Positions 27,629 to 37,584 are shown, counted from the stretch's first letter. The stretch is DNA of 64,000 nucleotides from Agrobacterium pusense (GCF_900102105.1 NZ_FNBB01000007.1:124001-188000), one strand, 5' to 3'. Made by a program: numbers and translations. Notes: generated from the sequence alone by a model not told the origin.

Positions 27629-27752
27629 GGTTTTACTCCGATGGGATATTTCCCATTCGCTATAATGACCATGTCCGTCCTTCGCAACGGTAGAAAGCAT
27701 GTCGCGGCTAACTCGGCGGCGGTTTTGCGCTCACGACATGCGGCGTTGACGC

Positions 27753-28457
27753 TTAGAAGGACAGGACGTCGCCCGCCCTGGGTGTATGGACGCGCGCTTC
27801 GGCGCCTTCCATGCCGGCCACGAATTTCTCCGGCGTCTGGTCGATTATCGGGAAGGAGCCGTAATGGCAGGGAAGCACGTGCTGGAACTTGAAGAAGCGC
27901 TGGCAGGCAAGCGCCGCCACAGCTCCGCCCATGGTAAAGCGGTCACCGATCGGCACGAGACCGATATCAGGCTGATGCAGTTCATTGATGAGCTTCATGT
28001 CGGAGAAGATATCCGTATCGCCCATATGGTAGACGGCCGGACCGTCCTCGAAATGCAGCATCAGGCCGTTGGCATTGCCGAGCGAATGGGAAACGCCGTC
28101 CTCGGTGATCTGGGCGGAGGAATGCAGCGCATTGGTGAAGGTAACCGAGAAACCGTCAAAATGAACGGTGCCGCCGGTATTGCCCATATCGACCTTCGCA
28201 ACACCCTTGGCGGAAAGCCACGCGGCTAGATCGGCATTCGCCAGCACGGTCGCACCCGTCTCGCGGGCAAGCTGCACGGTATCTCCGACATGGTCGCCAT
28301 GGCCGTGGGTCAGCAGAATATGGGTGACGCCTTCGGTTGCAGACTTGCCATCCTGCCCTGCAAAACCGGGGTTGCCGGTGAAAAACGGATCGATGAGAAT
28401 CTTCGCGCTGCCGTTTTCCAGACGGAAGGCGGAATGGCCGAGCCAGGTGATTTTCAT
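27753..28457 (-). CDS. Metallo-beta-lactamase-fold hydrolase (UPF0173)
   Basis: A 234-residue metal-dependent hydrolase. It starts [14 protein letters not shown] and has the metal motif [10 protein letters not shown] (HxHxDH), then later metal-binding His residues in YHMGDTD and CHYGSFP, as in the UPF0173/YtkL group. The reaction is not known. AAGGAGAA precedes the ATG at 28457. It is divergent from the PhnA-like gene across 84 bp that contain TATAAT. Confidence 0.88.
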   Translation of the reverse strand: MKITWLGHSAFRLENGSAKILIDPFFTGNPGFAGQDGKSATEGVTHILLTHGHGDHVGDTVQLARETGATVLANADLAAWLSAKGVAKVDMGNTGGTVHFDGFSVTFTNALHSSAQITEDGVSHSLGNANGLMLHFEDGPAVYHMGDTDIFSDMKLINELHQPDIGLVPIGDRFTMGGAVAALACQRFFKFQHVLPCHYGSFPIIDQTPEKFVAGMEGAEARVHTPRAGDVLSF

Positions 28458-28541
28458 GGGAAGTTCTCCTTTGTATTGCCGGTATAATATGACATAGGAC
28501 GGCCGGAACAACCGCACTACCTGTATTTAAGAGGGGCGACA

Positions 28542-28844
28542 ATGGCCGCTGACAATGACGATTATGTGTACGACGAAGCGACCGGCGAATGGCGCCCTGC
28601 TTCCGAACTGGCCGCAGAAGCGGCACGCGCGAAGGAAGTGCACGATGCAGCAGGCAATGTGCTCGCCGATGGCGATTCCGTGACCTTGATCAAGGATCTG
28701 AAGGTCAAGGGCACCAGCACCGTCATCAAGCAGGGCACGGTCATCAAATCGATCCGACTGACCGATAATCCGGAAGAAATCGATTGCAGGCATGATGCGG
28801 TGAAGGGTCTGGTGCTGCGCACCGAATTCGTCCGCAAGCGATAA
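28542..28844 (+). CDS. PhnA/YjdM C-terminal-domain protein
   Basis: A 100-residue protein. Residues 34-100 match the C-terminal domain of PhnA (YjdM): [40 protein letters not shown] and LRTEFVRK. The N-terminal zinc ribbon of full-length PhnA is absent; instead there is a short acidic segment ([16 protein letters not shown]). PhnA proteins have no firmly established role despite the phosphonate name. GAGGGG is just upstream. ruvX starts 14 nt downstream, so the two are probably cotranscribed. Confidence 0.82.
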   Translation: MAADNDDYVYDEATGEWRPASELAAEAARAKEVHDAAGNVLADGDSVTLIKDLKVKGTSTVIKQGTVIKSIRLTDNPEEIDCRHDAVKGLVLRTEFVRKR

Positions 28845-28858
28845 GGACAGCACGCGAC

Positions 28859-29338
28859 ATGGCAACACTCACCATCGAGGAACTGGCGGCAACGCTTCAG
28901 CCCGCGCAGGCAATTGCCGGCCTCGACCTTGGTACGAAAACCATCGGGCTCGCCATGTCGGATCTGTCGCGGCGTTTTGCGACACCGCGCCCCGTTATCA
29001 AGCGCGTGAAATTCACGCTGGATGCGGAAGTGCTGCTGGCCTTCGCTGAAAAGGAAAAGGTCGCCGCCTTCATTATCGGCCTGCCGATGAACATGGACGG
29101 CTCCGCCGGGCCCCGCGTGCAGGCAACCCGCGCCTTCGTGCGCACCATGGGCGAAAAAACCGCACTGCCCTTCGTTTACTGGGATGAGCGGCTTTCGACC
29201 GTTGCGGCAGAGCGCGCGCTTCTCGAAATGGATGTGTCTCGCGCCAAGCGGGCCGAACGCATCGATTCGGCGGCGGCGAGTTTCATTCTTCAGGGTGCGC
29301 TGGACAGGCTTTCCGCACTCACCCGCGCGGCCGACTGA
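28859..29338 (+). CDS. ruvX: Holliday junction resolvase-like RuvX (YqgF)
   Basis: A 159-residue RNase H-fold nuclease of the YqgF family, implicated in pre-16S rRNA 5' end maturation and in Holliday-junction cleavage. Visible motifs: [15 protein letters not shown] (first Asp), [25 protein letters not shown] (Glu) and [13 protein letters not shown] (Asp). Its last 49 bp overlap the end of a convergent membrane-protein gene. Confidence 0.93.
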   Translation: MATLTIEELAATLQPAQAIAGLDLGTKTIGLAMSDLSRRFATPRPVIKRVKFTLDAEVLLAFAEKEKVAAFIIGLPMNMDGSAGPRVQATRAFVRTMGEKTALPFVYWDERLSTVAAERALLEMDVSRAKRAERIDSAAASFILQGALDRLSALTRAAD

Positions 29339-29607
29339 CGGCCCTGCCACCAGGCGTAAATCTGCCTGCGCTTGCGGAAACCGAGAATCGCAAAAACGAT
29401 CAGGCTGTCGACCGCAATGGCACGCGCTACCAGCGGCGGCAGGCTTTCCGGCGGAAGTCCGAGAATATTCCCGTATATCTCGAAGACGAGATCGTGGGTC
29501 TGACGTGTGAGCATGTAGAAGCCGAAGCTCATGTCGTAATAGGAAAGCCAGTACCAGCTGCCCAGCAGCGCGACAGGACCGGCCCAGAGGATCAGAAACC
29601 ACTTCAT
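29290..29607 (-). CDS. Small membrane protein, family unknown (DUF6105-like)
   Basis: A 105-residue protein with an N-terminal membrane segment ([20 protein letters not shown]), a middle block [18 protein letters not shown] and a second hydrophobic stretch near [15 protein letters not shown], then a basic tail. It resembles a small uncharacterised rhizobial family I recall as DUF6105. The ATG at 29607 overlaps the stop of a 53-codon ORF upstream (ATGA), so it is translationally coupled. The 3' end overlaps ruvX on the other strand by 49 bp. Confidence 0.72.
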   Translation of the reverse strand: MKWFLILWAGPVALLGSWYWLSYYDMSFGFYMLTRQTHDLVFEIYGNILGLPPESLPPLVARAIAVDSLIVFAILGFRKRRQIYAWWQGRQSAARVSAESLSSAP

Positions 29608-29765
29608 GCCGCCTGCCCCCGCACAAACAGTGTATCGGGGATGCCAGCAAGCACCGCCCAGCGCGCCACGGCCATCAGGCATAGGTTCAGCGCCGGCACG
29701 TCGATATCCAACGGCAGCATAGCAAAAAACGTCATCATGACGCCCAAAGCTGTCCAGCGGCTCAC
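29604..29765 (-). CDS. 53-aa hydrophobic ORF coupled to the downstream membrane protein
   Basis: A short frame with a GTG start at 29765 and AGGGAG 7 nt upstream. It begins with SRWTALGVMMTFFAMLPL after the start residue, has a hydrophobic N-terminal half and a second apolar stretch (LCLMAVARWAVLAGI), and ends RGQAA. Its TGA overlaps the ATG of the next gene in the ATGA manner. The strong ribosome site, codon usage and coupling argue for a real gene. I recognise no family. Confidence 0.6.
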   Translation of the reverse strand: MSRWTALGVMMTFFAMLPLDIDVPALNLCLMAVARWAVLAGIPDTLFVRGQAA

Positions 29766-29778
29766 TTGCGGCTCCCTT

Positions 29779-29797
29779 ATGCGCAGTCATTGCGCAT
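29779..29797. promoter_or_regulatory. Perfect palindrome before the 53-aa ORF
   Basis: ATGCGCA-gtcat-TGCGCAT, 7-bp arms, immediately upstream of the Shine-Dalgarno of the 53-aa ORF. It could be a protein-binding site or a 5' mRNA hairpin. Confidence 0.4.
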
Positions 29798-29799
29798 GG

Positions 29800-29814
29800 T
29801 TAACATTTCGTTAA
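29800..29814. promoter_or_regulatory. Candidate CtrA-binding site
   Basis: TTAA-CATTTCG-TTAA, an exact TTAA-N7-TTAA match to the alphaproteobacterial CtrA consensus, 35 bp upstream of the GTG start at 29765. The sequence is symmetrical (TTAAC...GTTAA). DivK and PleD of the CtrA pathway are encoded in the same window. One exact match is not proof of regulation. Confidence 0.4.
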
Positions 29815-30015
29815 TCCACACTGGACCGGCCGCGATGGAGAGGCAAATGAAAGCTGTGATTATGGTTAACGACGGGCGGCCGGCATGTGGAAAACAACGT
29901 GACCGGCTGAACGGACGGACGCGCCGAGCGGTTGCCGGCCCGGTAAGAACATGGCTGATTTTTCTTTAATGCCCAGCTTCCAGCGCGGCTGCCTGGGCCC
30001 GTGTCTGAGACCGGT

Positions 30016-30660
30016 TCAGCCGTAAACGCCCCGCACCAGCCTTTTTACGGCAGTGGCGATCTTGTCCCAGTCCCGATCCGATTTGAGCGCAACACCGGCA
30101 AACTGGCCGCTGGTGGCGGCGGAAATCACGAGGTGCTGGATGGCGGCGAACAGCACGGCATTGACGGCGGCGGTATCAACACCCTTCGGCGCTGCCAGCG
30201 AACCGCGCATGCGCTCCAGCCATTTGCCAAGCGACTTGGCACGGGCTTCCGCCAGCTGGCGCACCTGCGGCGAGCCGTCGGAAACTTCCCAGGCGATGAT
30301 CTTGCAGACAAGAGGATCGCTGCGCAGCGCATCCATGAAGTAGAGCGCCAGCTTCTCCATCAGATCACCATAGGTCAAAAGGAACATGCCGCCGGTATCT
30401 TCCGGAATGCGATCCTTCACCCAAGACCCGAGATCCTCACCGATCGCCTCAATCAGACCATCGAGGCCGCCGAAATAACGGTAGATCAGCTGCTTGTCGC
30501 AGCCGGCACGGCGAGCAACGGCATTGATCCCGAAGCCCTGAAATCCCTCTTCGGAAAGCAGCGACCGCGCCGCATTAAAAATCGCCTTCTCGGTCTGAGC
30601 GCGATCCTTGATGCGCTTTTCCGGTCTGTCGGCTGAAATCGCCTCTGCGGTCGCCAGCAT
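30016..30660 (-). CDS. TetR/AcrR-family transcriptional regulator
   Basis: A 214-residue regulator. The N-terminal helix-turn-helix is KAIFNAARSLLSEEGFQGFG then INAVARRAGCDKQLIYRYFG, the classic TetR pattern; the C-terminal part is the ligand and dimer domain, with no recognisable ligand motif. GTAGGGAATC precedes the ATG at 30660. No obvious divergent target is adjacent: the next gene to the right is a GNAT gene on the same strand, 149 bp upstream. Confidence 0.9.
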   Translation of the reverse strand: MLATAEAISADRPEKRIKDRAQTEKAIFNAARSLLSEEGFQGFGINAVARRAGCDKQLIYRYFGGLDGLIEAIGEDLGSWVKDRIPEDTGGMFLLTYGDLMEKLALYFMDALRSDPLVCKIIAWEVSDGSPQVRQLAEARAKSLGKWLERMRGSLAAPKGVDTAAVNAVLFAAIQHLVISAATSGQFAGVALKSDRDWDKIATAVKRLVRGVYG

Positions 30661-30809
30661 GATTCCCTACCCGTTTTCTGAAAGGCCTGACTACACGGGT
30701 TAACAAAGCATGAAGGCAAGGACAATGTGATGGGAAGATTGGACGGAAGGTTCCTGTGGATGAAGCAGCGGGGCCAACAATATCGCCCCGCATCCTCAGC
30801 GTGAGCCGC

Positions 30810-31421
30810 TCACTCCAACCCCATGCCAAACCACACGCTGCCGGGCGTTTCGTGGCTGTCCAGACGCTTGAAACCTCGGGTTTCCCAGAAACGCATTCCG
30901 GCCAGGTTGCGTTCGCTGGCGCCGAGATGGATGCCGTAGACGTTGTTCTGTCGGGCCATATCCAGCCAGCGCGACAGGAGCCGGGTGCCGCCGCCCTTAC
31001 CCTGCGTGCGTGGCAAAAGGTTCATGTGTATGTGGGCGGGGAACGGATCTGTGAGCCAGGCCGGCGTGCGGCGTGGGTGGTGAATGAAATGGGCGCGGCG
31101 CTGGTCGGCGTCCCATGTCTGCTGGTCGCCCCCAGGATCGGCATAGATGGCGCGCAGATGCGGCCACCATTCCCGCTCCAGTCGCTCTTCATGCAGGGCC
31201 GTATCGAGCGCGCCGACGATGTAACCGCAGACGCCTTCCTCATCCTCGGCAACGAATACAGCATCCGGCCACAGATGCAGATAGGGCACGGAATAGATAT
31301 GCCCCACCATGCGGCCATCGTTGTAAAGTGGCGTGGCATCCTGCCCGGCGTCGCCGGTGGCGAGGCTTATGGCATAGAGCGCGTCTTCATCCTCGGAACG
31401 AGCGGAGCGAAAAGTCAGCAT
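30810..31421 (-). CDS. GNAT-family N-acetyltransferase
   Basis: A 203-residue acetyltransferase, longer than the others in this window. It has FVAEDEEGVCGYIVGALD in the middle strand, a 50-residue insertion containing HFIHHPRRTPAW, then the coenzyme A loop LPRTQGKGGGTRLL and LAGMRFWETRGFKRLD. The longer form resembles the GNAT domain found beside O-GlcNAcase-like proteins. Substrate unknown. Confidence 0.84.
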   Translation of the reverse strand: MLTFRSARSEDEDALYAISLATGDAGQDATPLYNDGRMVGHIYSVPYLHLWPDAVFVAEDEEGVCGYIVGALDTALHEERLEREWWPHLRAIYADPGGDQQTWDADQRRAHFIHHPRRTPAWLTDPFPAHIHMNLLPRTQGKGGGTRLLSRWLDMARQNNVYGIHLGASERNLAGMRFWETRGFKRLDSHETPGSVWFGMGLE

Positions 31422-31558
31422 CGGCCGCCATCCTCCATTGCCGCGCCTCGATGTGCGAAGCTATCGTGACAGACAAGAATACGTCCTAGGCCATTGCTGT
31501 TTTTCAAATCCGAGACCCCTCCCGCCGGAACTGTAAATCCTTCATCCGCATCCATCGC

Positions 31559-33211
31559 TCAAGCTGCAGGAGGATAAAGAAGATCGATTATATAAGTCGG
31601 ATCGAAGCGGGAATCGAGCATGCCGTAAGTATGCCGCCAGCCACCGGCAAGCCGGGTTTCGAGGAAGGCATCGGCAATCTTGCCGGCGCCGAGGCGGCAA
31701 AGCTCGGCGGCAGCGGCCGCAAGCGCGAACTGCTCCACCAAAAGGCGAGCCGCACCCTCGTCACGCTCGGCGAGTGCGATTGCGGCGCGCAGGACGTCCG
31801 TTGTCTTCTTGCCAGCAGGTCCGAGATCACGCTCCAGCGTCTGGAAGACGAGATCGAACAGGTCCTTGCCGCGCTGAAGAACCCGCAGGACATCCAGCGC
31901 CATGACGTTGCCGGAGCCTTCCCAGATGGCATTGACGGGCGCTTCGCGATAGTGGCGGGCAATCGGCCTCTCTTCCACGTAACCATTGCCGCCAAGGCAT
32001 TCCATGGCTTCGTAGATAAGCGCCGGCGCAATCTTGCAGCACCAGTATTTCACGATCGGCGTCATCACCCGCGCATAGGCGGCCTCGGCCGGATTGTTGC
32101 GGGCGGCATCAAAAGCACTCGCCAACCTAAAGGACAAGGCGGTCGCCGCAGCGACGTCCAGCGCCATGTCGGCAAGCACGCGCGTCATGATCGGCTGGGT
32201 GACCAGCATCTTGCCGAAAACGGAGCGTCCGCGGGCGTAGTGCACGGCTTCGGCAAGCGAGGCGCGCATCATGCCGGCCGACGCCAGCGCGCAATCGAGC
32301 CGCGTCAGCGTCACCATGTCGAGAATGGTGCGGATGCCGCTGCCGGGATCGCCCAGCAGATAACCGAACGCATCGGTGAATTCGACTTCGGCCGACGCAT
32401 TGGAACGATTGCCGAGCTTGTCCTTCAAACGCTGGAAGTGCAGGCCGTTTTTCGAACCGTCCTCGAGATAACGCGGCACGAGGAAACAGCCCATGCCGTC
32501 ACCCATCTGGGCCAGCATGACAAAACCATCGCTCATCGGCGCAGACAGGAACCATTTGTGGCCGGACAGGCGATAGATGCCCTCGCCCACCCGCTCGGCG
32601 GTGGTGCGGTTGGCGCGCACATCAGTGCCGCCCTGCTTTTCCGTCATGCCCATGCCGATGGTGACGGCAGTTTTCTGCAAGGCCGGCTTCTGTGCAGAAT
32701 CATATTTGCGCGAGAGGATTTTCGGCGCCCATTCCTTCTGCACACGCGGAGACGCCATGATGGCGGCAACGGAAGCGCTGGTCATGGTCAGCGGGCAGAG
32801 ATGACCGGCTTCCAGCTGCGAGGTCAGGTAGAACTTCGTCGCGCGGGCCTTGTGCTCGTTACCGCGCGTGTCGGGCGAGTTTTCCCACACGCTGGAATGC
32901 AGGCCCGAGGACATGGAACGGCGCATCAGCGCGTGCCATGCCGGGTGGAATTCCACCTGGTCCAGACGCTCGCCCCGGGGGCCGTGTGTGTGCAGCTGTG
33001 GCACGCCCTGGTTCGCCATACGCGCCAGTTCTTGCGCCTCATGCGAGGTGACATAGCGGCCGATCTGATCGAACTCGTCCCTCAGATTGCGTGACAGGCC
33101 GGAGGTCAGATCGACGATCAGCGGATCGGAACGATAGGCGTTGATACCGGACCAGAGGCTGGGCTGGTTCAGTTCGGCGAGCTGTTCTTCTGTCCGGTTC
33201 ATGCCTGTCAT
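31559..33211 (-). CDS. aidB: AidB-like acyl-CoA dehydrogenase
   Basis: A 550-residue flavoprotein of the acyl-CoA dehydrogenase superfamily, AidB branch. It has the longer AidB N-terminus ([17 protein letters not shown]), the FAD-binding [20 protein letters not shown] and [16 protein letters not shown], and the C-terminal [21 protein letters not shown]. coli AidB is part of the Ada adaptive response to alkylation and binds DNA; its enzymatic substrate is unsettled. AAGG followed by 6 nt favours the ATG at 33211 over that at 33217. It is divergent from pyrB over about 130 bp. Confidence 0.88.
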   Translation of the reverse strand: MTGMNRTEEQLAELNQPSLWSGINAYRSDPLIVDLTSGLSRNLRDEFDQIGRYVTSHEAQELARMANQGVPQLHTHGPRGERLDQVEFHPAWHALMRRSMSSGLHSSVWENSPDTRGNEHKARATKFYLTSQLEAGHLCPLTMTSASVAAIMASPRVQKEWAPKILSRKYDSAQKPALQKTAVTIGMGMTEKQGGTDVRANRTTAERVGEGIYRLSGHKWFLSAPMSDGFVMLAQMGDGMGCFLVPRYLEDGSKNGLHFQRLKDKLGNRSNASAEVEFTDAFGYLLGDPGSGIRTILDMVTLTRLDCALASAGMMRASLAEAVHYARGRSVFGKMLVTQPIMTRVLADMALDVAAATALSFRLASAFDAARNNPAEAAYARVMTPIVKYWCCKIAPALIYEAMECLGGNGYVEERPIARHYREAPVNAIWEGSGNVMALDVLRVLQRGKDLFDLVFQTLERDLGPAGKKTTDVLRAAIALAERDEGAARLLVEQFALAAAAAELCRLGAGKIADAFLETRLAGGWRHTYGMLDSRFDPTYIIDLLYPPAA

Positions 33212-33340
33212 TCGCATCCTTCTATCGGGATTCGTGCTTTATTGCGTGTATATGCCAAAACCCGGCTTATCGCATGCTTGCCCGCAACGCCACCTGTCTT
33301 TATAGACCCGTTGACTATTGCGACCCGGAGGACAATTTCC

Positions 33341-34282
33341 ATGGTCTTTTTTCCCCATCGCCATCTCCTCGGCATCAAGGGGCTTTCCCATCAGGATATT
33401 ACCCTGCTTCTCGACAAGGCTGATGAGGCGGTGAAAATCAGCCGCCAGCGCGAGAAAAAGACCTCGACGCTTCGGGGCCTGACACAGATCAATCTCTTCT
33501 TCGAAGCTTCGACGCGGACGCAATCCTCCTTCGAACTTGCCGGAAAGAGGCTTGGCGCAGATGTGATGAACATGTCGGTCGGCAATTCCTCGGTGAAGAA
33601 AGGCGAAACGCTGATTGACACGGCGATGACGCTGAATGCCATGCGCCCGGATGTGCTTGTCGTGCGCCACTCCTCGGCCGGTGCCGCAGCGCTTCTCGCC
33701 CAAAAGGTCGCCTGCTCCGTGGTCAATGCCGGCGACGGCCAGCACGAGCACCCGACGCAGGCGCTGCTCGACGCGCTGACCATCCGCCGCGCCAAGGGCG
33801 AGCTTTCAGGTATCACCGTAGCGATCTGCGGCGACGTACTGCACTCGCGCGTTGCCCGCTCCAATATCATCCTTCTCAACCAGATGGGCGCGCGGGTTCG
33901 TGTCGTCGCCCCGGCCACGCTTCTTCCTTCGGGCATTCGCGACATGAGCGTGGAAGTCTTTCACGACATGAAGGAAGGGTTGAAGAATGCCGATGTGGTG
34001 ATGATGCTGCGCCTCCAGCGTGAGCGCATGTCCGGCTCCTTCGTTCCTTCAGTGCGCGAATATTTCCATTATTACGGTCTGGATGCCGAAAAGCTGAAGG
34101 CGGCCAAGGAAGATGCGCTTGTCATGCATCCCGGCCCGATGAACCGCGGCGTGGAAATCGCCTCCGAAGTGGCCGATGGCCCGCAGAGCGTCATCGAAAG
34201 CCAGGTTGAAATGGGGGTCGCCGTGCGCATGGCCGTCATGGAAACCCTGCTTGTCTCGCAAAATCAGGGTGAGCGCGTATGA
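33341..34282 (+). CDS. pyrB: Aspartate carbamoyltransferase catalytic subunit
   Basis: Condenses carbamoyl phosphate and aspartate in pyrimidine synthesis. The 313-residue protein has the carbamoyl-phosphate loop [20 protein letters not shown], the aspartate-side [14 protein letters not shown] and [15 protein letters not shown] lies upstream of the ATG at 33341. It overlaps the next gene by four bases (ATGA), which suggests a stoichiometric complex with the dihydroorotase-like protein, as in class A aspartate carbamoyltransferases. Confidence 0.96.
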   Translation: MVFFPHRHLLGIKGLSHQDITLLLDKADEAVKISRQREKKTSTLRGLTQINLFFEASTRTQSSFELAGKRLGADVMNMSVGNSSVKKGETLIDTAMTLNAMRPDVLVVRHSSAGAAALLAQKVACSVVNAGDGQHEHPTQALLDALTIRRAKGELSGITVAICGDVLHSRVARSNIILLNQMGARVRVVAPATLLPSGIRDMSVEVFHDMKEGLKNADVVMMLRLQRERMSGSFVPSVREYFHYYGLDAEKLKAAKEDALVMHPGPMNRGVEIASEVADGPQSVIESQVEMGVAVRMAVMETLLVSQNQGERV

Positions 34283-35571
34283 GTGCCGTTACCGTTCTCA
34301 AGAACCTCCGCATCGTCGATCCCTCCCGTAATCTCGACGAGAACGGCAGCATCGTCATCGGCGCCGATGGTACCATTCTTGCTTCAGGAAAAGACGCTCA
34401 CAATCAGGGTGCGCCCGACGGTGCGACGGTGCGCGACTGCAAGGGTGTCGTGGCCGTTCCGGGTCTGGTGGATGCCCGCGTCTTCGTGGGTGAACCCGGT
34501 GCCGAACACCGCGAAACCATCGAATCCGCATCGCGTGCGGCAGCGGCCGGCGGCGTCACCAGCATCATCATGATGCCTGATACGGATCCCGTGATTGATG
34601 ACATCGCCCTTGTCGAATATGTGAAGAAGACGGCGCGTGACAAGGCAATCGTCAATGTGCATCCGGCAGCCGCCCTGACCAAGGGTCTGCGGGGCGAGGA
34701 AATGACCGAATTCGGCATGCTGAAGGAAGCCGGTGCGGTGGCCTTCACCAACGGCCGCAAGGCGCTGTCCGATACGCTGGTGCTGCGCCGCGCCATGACC
34801 TATGCCCGTGAACTCGGCGCTGTCATCGCGCTCGAAACCCGCGACAAATATATCGGCGGCGGCGACATGAACGAGGGGCTTTTCGCGAGCTGGCTCGGCC
34901 TGTCAGGCGTTCCCAAGGAAGCCGAGATCATTCCGCTGGAGCGTGACCTGCGCATTGCCGGCCTGACGCAGGCGATCTACCACGCCGCCAAGATTTCCGT
35001 GCCGGAATCGGCAGAGGCGATCCGGGTTGCGCGGCAGCGGGGCGTGAAGGCCACCTGCGGCATCTCGATCAATCACCTGACGCTCAATGAAAACGATATC
35101 GGCGAATATCGCACTTTCTTCAAGCTCTCCCCGCCGCTGCGCGCCGAAGACGACCGCAAGGCAATGGTGGAAGCGCTGAAGGACGGCACCATCGATATCA
35201 TCGTCTCCTCGCACGACCCGCAGGATGTCGATACCAAGCGGCTGCCGTTTTCGGATGCTGCGAGCGGCGCTGTCGGGCTCGAAACCATGCTGGCGGCGGC
35301 GCTGCGCCTCCACCACAGTGGTGAAGTTCCGCTGATGCGGCTTATCGATGCGCTCTCCACCCGCCCGGCCAAGATTTTCGGTCTCGATGCAGGAACGCTG
35401 AAAGCGGGTGCCCAGGCCGATATCACCCTGATCGACCTCGACGAACCGTGGCTCGTGGCCAAGGAACAGCTGGTCTCGAAATCCAAGAACACGCCGTTCG
35501 AGGATGCCCGGTTCAGCGGTCGCGCCATCGCCACTTATGTGGCTGGCAAAGCCGTTCATTCCTTGGCATAA
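34279..35571 (+). CDS. Dihydroorotase-like subunit, probably non-catalytic (PyrC'-type)
   Basis: A 430-residue amidohydrolase-fold protein usually annotated pyrC. The metal centre is missing. Where active dihydroorotases have DxHxHxR, this protein has DARVFVG (Asp65, Arg67, Phe69, Gly71). The HxED region reads ALETRD, the next His site reads IYHAAKIS with Lys in place of the second His, and the catalytic Asp region reads VSSHDPQD instead of STDHAPH. The fold otherwise looks intact. Pseudomonads have such an inactive PyrC' that is needed for assembly of aspartate carbamoyltransferase; coupling to pyrB suggests the same here. An active dihydroorotase should exist elsewhere. Confidence 0.88.
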   Translation: MSAVTVLKNLRIVDPSRNLDENGSIVIGADGTILASGKDAHNQGAPDGATVRDCKGVVAVPGLVDARVFVGEPGAEHRETIESASRAAAAGGVTSIIMMPDTDPVIDDIALVEYVKKTARDKAIVNVHPAAALTKGLRGEEMTEFGMLKEAGAVAFTNGRKALSDTLVLRRAMTYARELGAVIALETRDKYIGGGDMNEGLFASWLGLSGVPKEAEIIPLERDLRIAGLTQAIYHAAKISVPESAEAIRVARQRGVKATCGISINHLTLNENDIGEYRTFFKLSPPLRAEDDRKAMVEALKDGTIDIIVSSHDPQDVDTKRLPFSDAASGAVGLETMLAAALRLHHSGEVPLMRLIDALSTRPAKIFGLDAGTLKAGAQADITLIDLDEPWLVAKEQLVSKSKNTPFEDARFSGRAIATYVAGKAVHSLA

Positions 35572-35616
35572 GATCATCAACAGATCACGCGGCAGGCGGG
35601 ACAGAGGGGACATTGA

Positions 35617-36234
35617 ATGAGTGCTTTGACTGACTGGCAGACCGCGCCTGCCCTTCTCGCGCTTTCGGCGCTGATCGGCTATCTGTTGGGCTCCATTCCC
35701 TTCGGCCTCCTCCTGACCCGCATGGCCGGGCTGGGCGACGTGCGCAAGATCGGTTCCGGCAATATCGGCGCGACCAACGTGCTGCGCACCGGCAACAAGA
35801 AGCTCGCAGCCGCGACCCTGTTGCTGGACGCACTCAAGGGCACGGCGGCAGTTCTGGTCGCCAATGCGCTCTGGGGTTATGAGGCCTCCCTCGTAGCCGG
35901 TTTCTTCGCCTTTCTCGGCCATCTCTTTCCAGTCTGGCTGGGCTTCAAGGGCGGCAAGGGCGTGGCAACCTATATCGGGGTGCTGCTGGGCGCCGCTCCG
36001 CTGATGATGCTGGCCTTCGCGCTGATCTGGCTCGCGACCGCCTTCATCACCCGCTATTCGTCGCTCTCTGCGCTCGTGGCAATGCTGGTCATCCCCGTTG
36101 CCCTCTGGGTCCTCGGACCAGAAAAAACAGCGCTGCTCGTGACGCTGCTCAGCGTGATTTCCTGGTGGAAACATCGCGAGAACATTGCCCGGCTGCTGGC
36201 GGGCACCGAAAGCAGGATCGGTCAAAAGGGCTGA
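35617..36234 (+). CDS. plsY: Glycerol-3-phosphate acyltransferase PlsY
   Basis: Integral membrane enzyme that acylates glycerol-3-phosphate using acyl-phosphate, the first step of phospholipid synthesis. The 205-residue protein has the three PlsY loops: [30 protein letters not shown] and [15 protein letters not shown], with about five hydrophobic segments. GAGGGG precedes the ATG. It is 45 bp after the pyrC-like gene and 21 bp before dprA, so transcription may be continuous. Confidence 0.95.
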   Translation: MSALTDWQTAPALLALSALIGYLLGSIPFGLLLTRMAGLGDVRKIGSGNIGATNVLRTGNKKLAAATLLLDALKGTAAVLVANALWGYEASLVAGFFAFLGHLFPVWLGFKGGKGVATYIGVLLGAAPLMMLAFALIWLATAFITRYSSLSALVAMLVIPVALWVLGPEKTALLVTLLSVISWWKHRENIARLLAGTESRIGQKG

Positions 36235-36255
36235 GGCCGTCCCGGGGGATATGCC

Positions 36256-37398
36256 ATGCCGCATGAGGAAACGACACGGCAGGGCATAGAGCTTTCCGCG
36301 CGGCAGCGGGTGGCGTGGCTACGGTTGATCCGCAGCGATAATATCGGTCCCGTCACCTTTCGCGAACTTATCAATCATTTCGGCAGCGCTGAAAAAGCGC
36401 TGGATGCGCTGCCCGAACTGTCGCGCCGTGGCGGTTCGTCGCGCAGTCCGCGCATCGCAACACAGGCAGAGGCGGAACGGGAGCTTGAGGCGGCCGAGAA
36501 TTTCGGCGCGCGTTTCGTCGGCATCGGCGAACCGGATTATCCGCCGGCCCTGCGGCATGTGGACGGCGCGCCGCCGTTGATCGCCATGAAAGGATCGGCG
36601 GATACGGCGACGAGAGCCTGCGTCGGCATCGTCGGTTCGCGCAACGCTTCGATCAACGGCGCAAAATTCGCCGCCATGCTTGCGCGCGACTGTGGCCGCG
36701 CCGGTTATACGATCGCCTCGGGGCTGGCGCGCGGCATCGATGCGGCGGCCCACAGGGCGAGCCTTTCAACGGGCACCGTGGCAATGCTGGCAGGCGGTCT
36801 CGACCGGCCCTACCCGCAGGAAAATTTCGGACTTTTGCAGGAGATATACGATCAGGGCGGCGCGACGATCAGCGAAATGCCTTTCGGCTGGGAGCCGCGC
36901 GCCCGGGATTTCCCGCGGCGCAACCGGTTGATCGCGGGCGTGTCACTCGGCGTCGTCATCGTCGAGGCGGCGGAGCGTTCGGGCTCGCTGATCACGGCGC
37001 GGCTTGCCGGTGAAGCGGGACGACTGGTGTTCGCCGTGCCCGGCTCGCCGCTCGACTTGCGCTGCGAAGGCACGAACCGGCTGATCAAGGAAGGTGCCAT
37101 GCTGACTACGGGAGCGGCCGATATTCTTGATGCACTGCGACCATTGATGGAGCCGCAATTGCCCAATGACCGGAAGATCGAGGAACCGCAGCAGGACGCT
37201 GAAATGTCACCACCGGGAGACGACGAGCGCAGCATCATCGCCGCTGCTCTCGGTCCCTCGCCTGTGGAGATCGACGACATCATCAGACACACGGGTTTCT
37301 CCGCCGCCACCGTTCATCTGGTGCTGCTGGAGCTCGATATTGCCGGGCGTCTAAACCGGCACGCCGGGGGGCGCGTGTCGCTCTTCATCGCGGATTGA
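36256..37398 (+). CDS. dprA: DNA-processing protein DprA (Smf)
   Basis: Binds incoming single-stranded DNA and loads RecA in transformation; widely conserved even in bacteria not known to be competent. The 380-residue protein has an N-terminal SAM-like part, the Rossmann-fold core with GIVGSRNASINGAKFA, IASGLARGIDAAAH, FPRRNRLIAGVSLGVVIVEA and a C-terminal winged helix (about 315-375). The 3' end overlaps a small convergent gene by 48 bp. Confidence 0.94.
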   Translation: MPHEETTRQGIELSARQRVAWLRLIRSDNIGPVTFRELINHFGSAEKALDALPELSRRGGSSRSPRIATQAEAERELEAAENFGARFVGIGEPDYPPALRHVDGAPPLIAMKGSADTATRACVGIVGSRNASINGAKFAAMLARDCGRAGYTIASGLARGIDAAAHRASLSTGTVAMLAGGLDRPYPQENFGLLQEIYDQGGATISEMPFGWEPRARDFPRRNRLIAGVSLGVVIVEAAERSGSLITARLAGEAGRLVFAVPGSPLDLRCEGTNRLIKEGAMLTTGAADILDALRPLMEPQLPNDRKIEEPQQDAEMSPPGDDERSIIAAALGPSPVEIDDIIRHTGFSAATVHLVLLELDIAGRLNRHAGGRVSLFIAD

Positions 37399-37584
37399 GA
37401 GTTTGCGCCTTCCGCTCTGGATATCACCGACTTCGACATAGGCCATCTCGATGAGATAGCACAGCATATCGGCACCTTCCCGGTGGGCCACCTGCCGCAG
37501 CTCCGCCAGCATCTGGCGGATGTAAGCCAAGTTCTCCCGGGTCCCCTCATTATCGGCATTATTGTTTGTTGCGTTCGGGACCAT
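37351..37584 (-). CDS. Small conserved hypothetical protein
   Basis: A 77-residue protein that starts MVPNATNNNADNEGTRENLAY and continues with a helical block IRQMLAELRQVAHREGADML, then CYLIEMAYVEVGDIQ. AGGA is 8 nt upstream of the ATG at 37584. The helical charged block and ordinary codon use suggest a genuine gene; it overlaps the dprA end. I recall similar short proteins next to dprA/topA in rhizobia but know no function. Confidence 0.65.
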   Translation of the reverse strand: MVPNATNNNADNEGTRENLAYIRQMLAELRQVAHREGADMLCYLIEMAYVEVGDIQSGRRKLSIRDEERHAPPGVPV

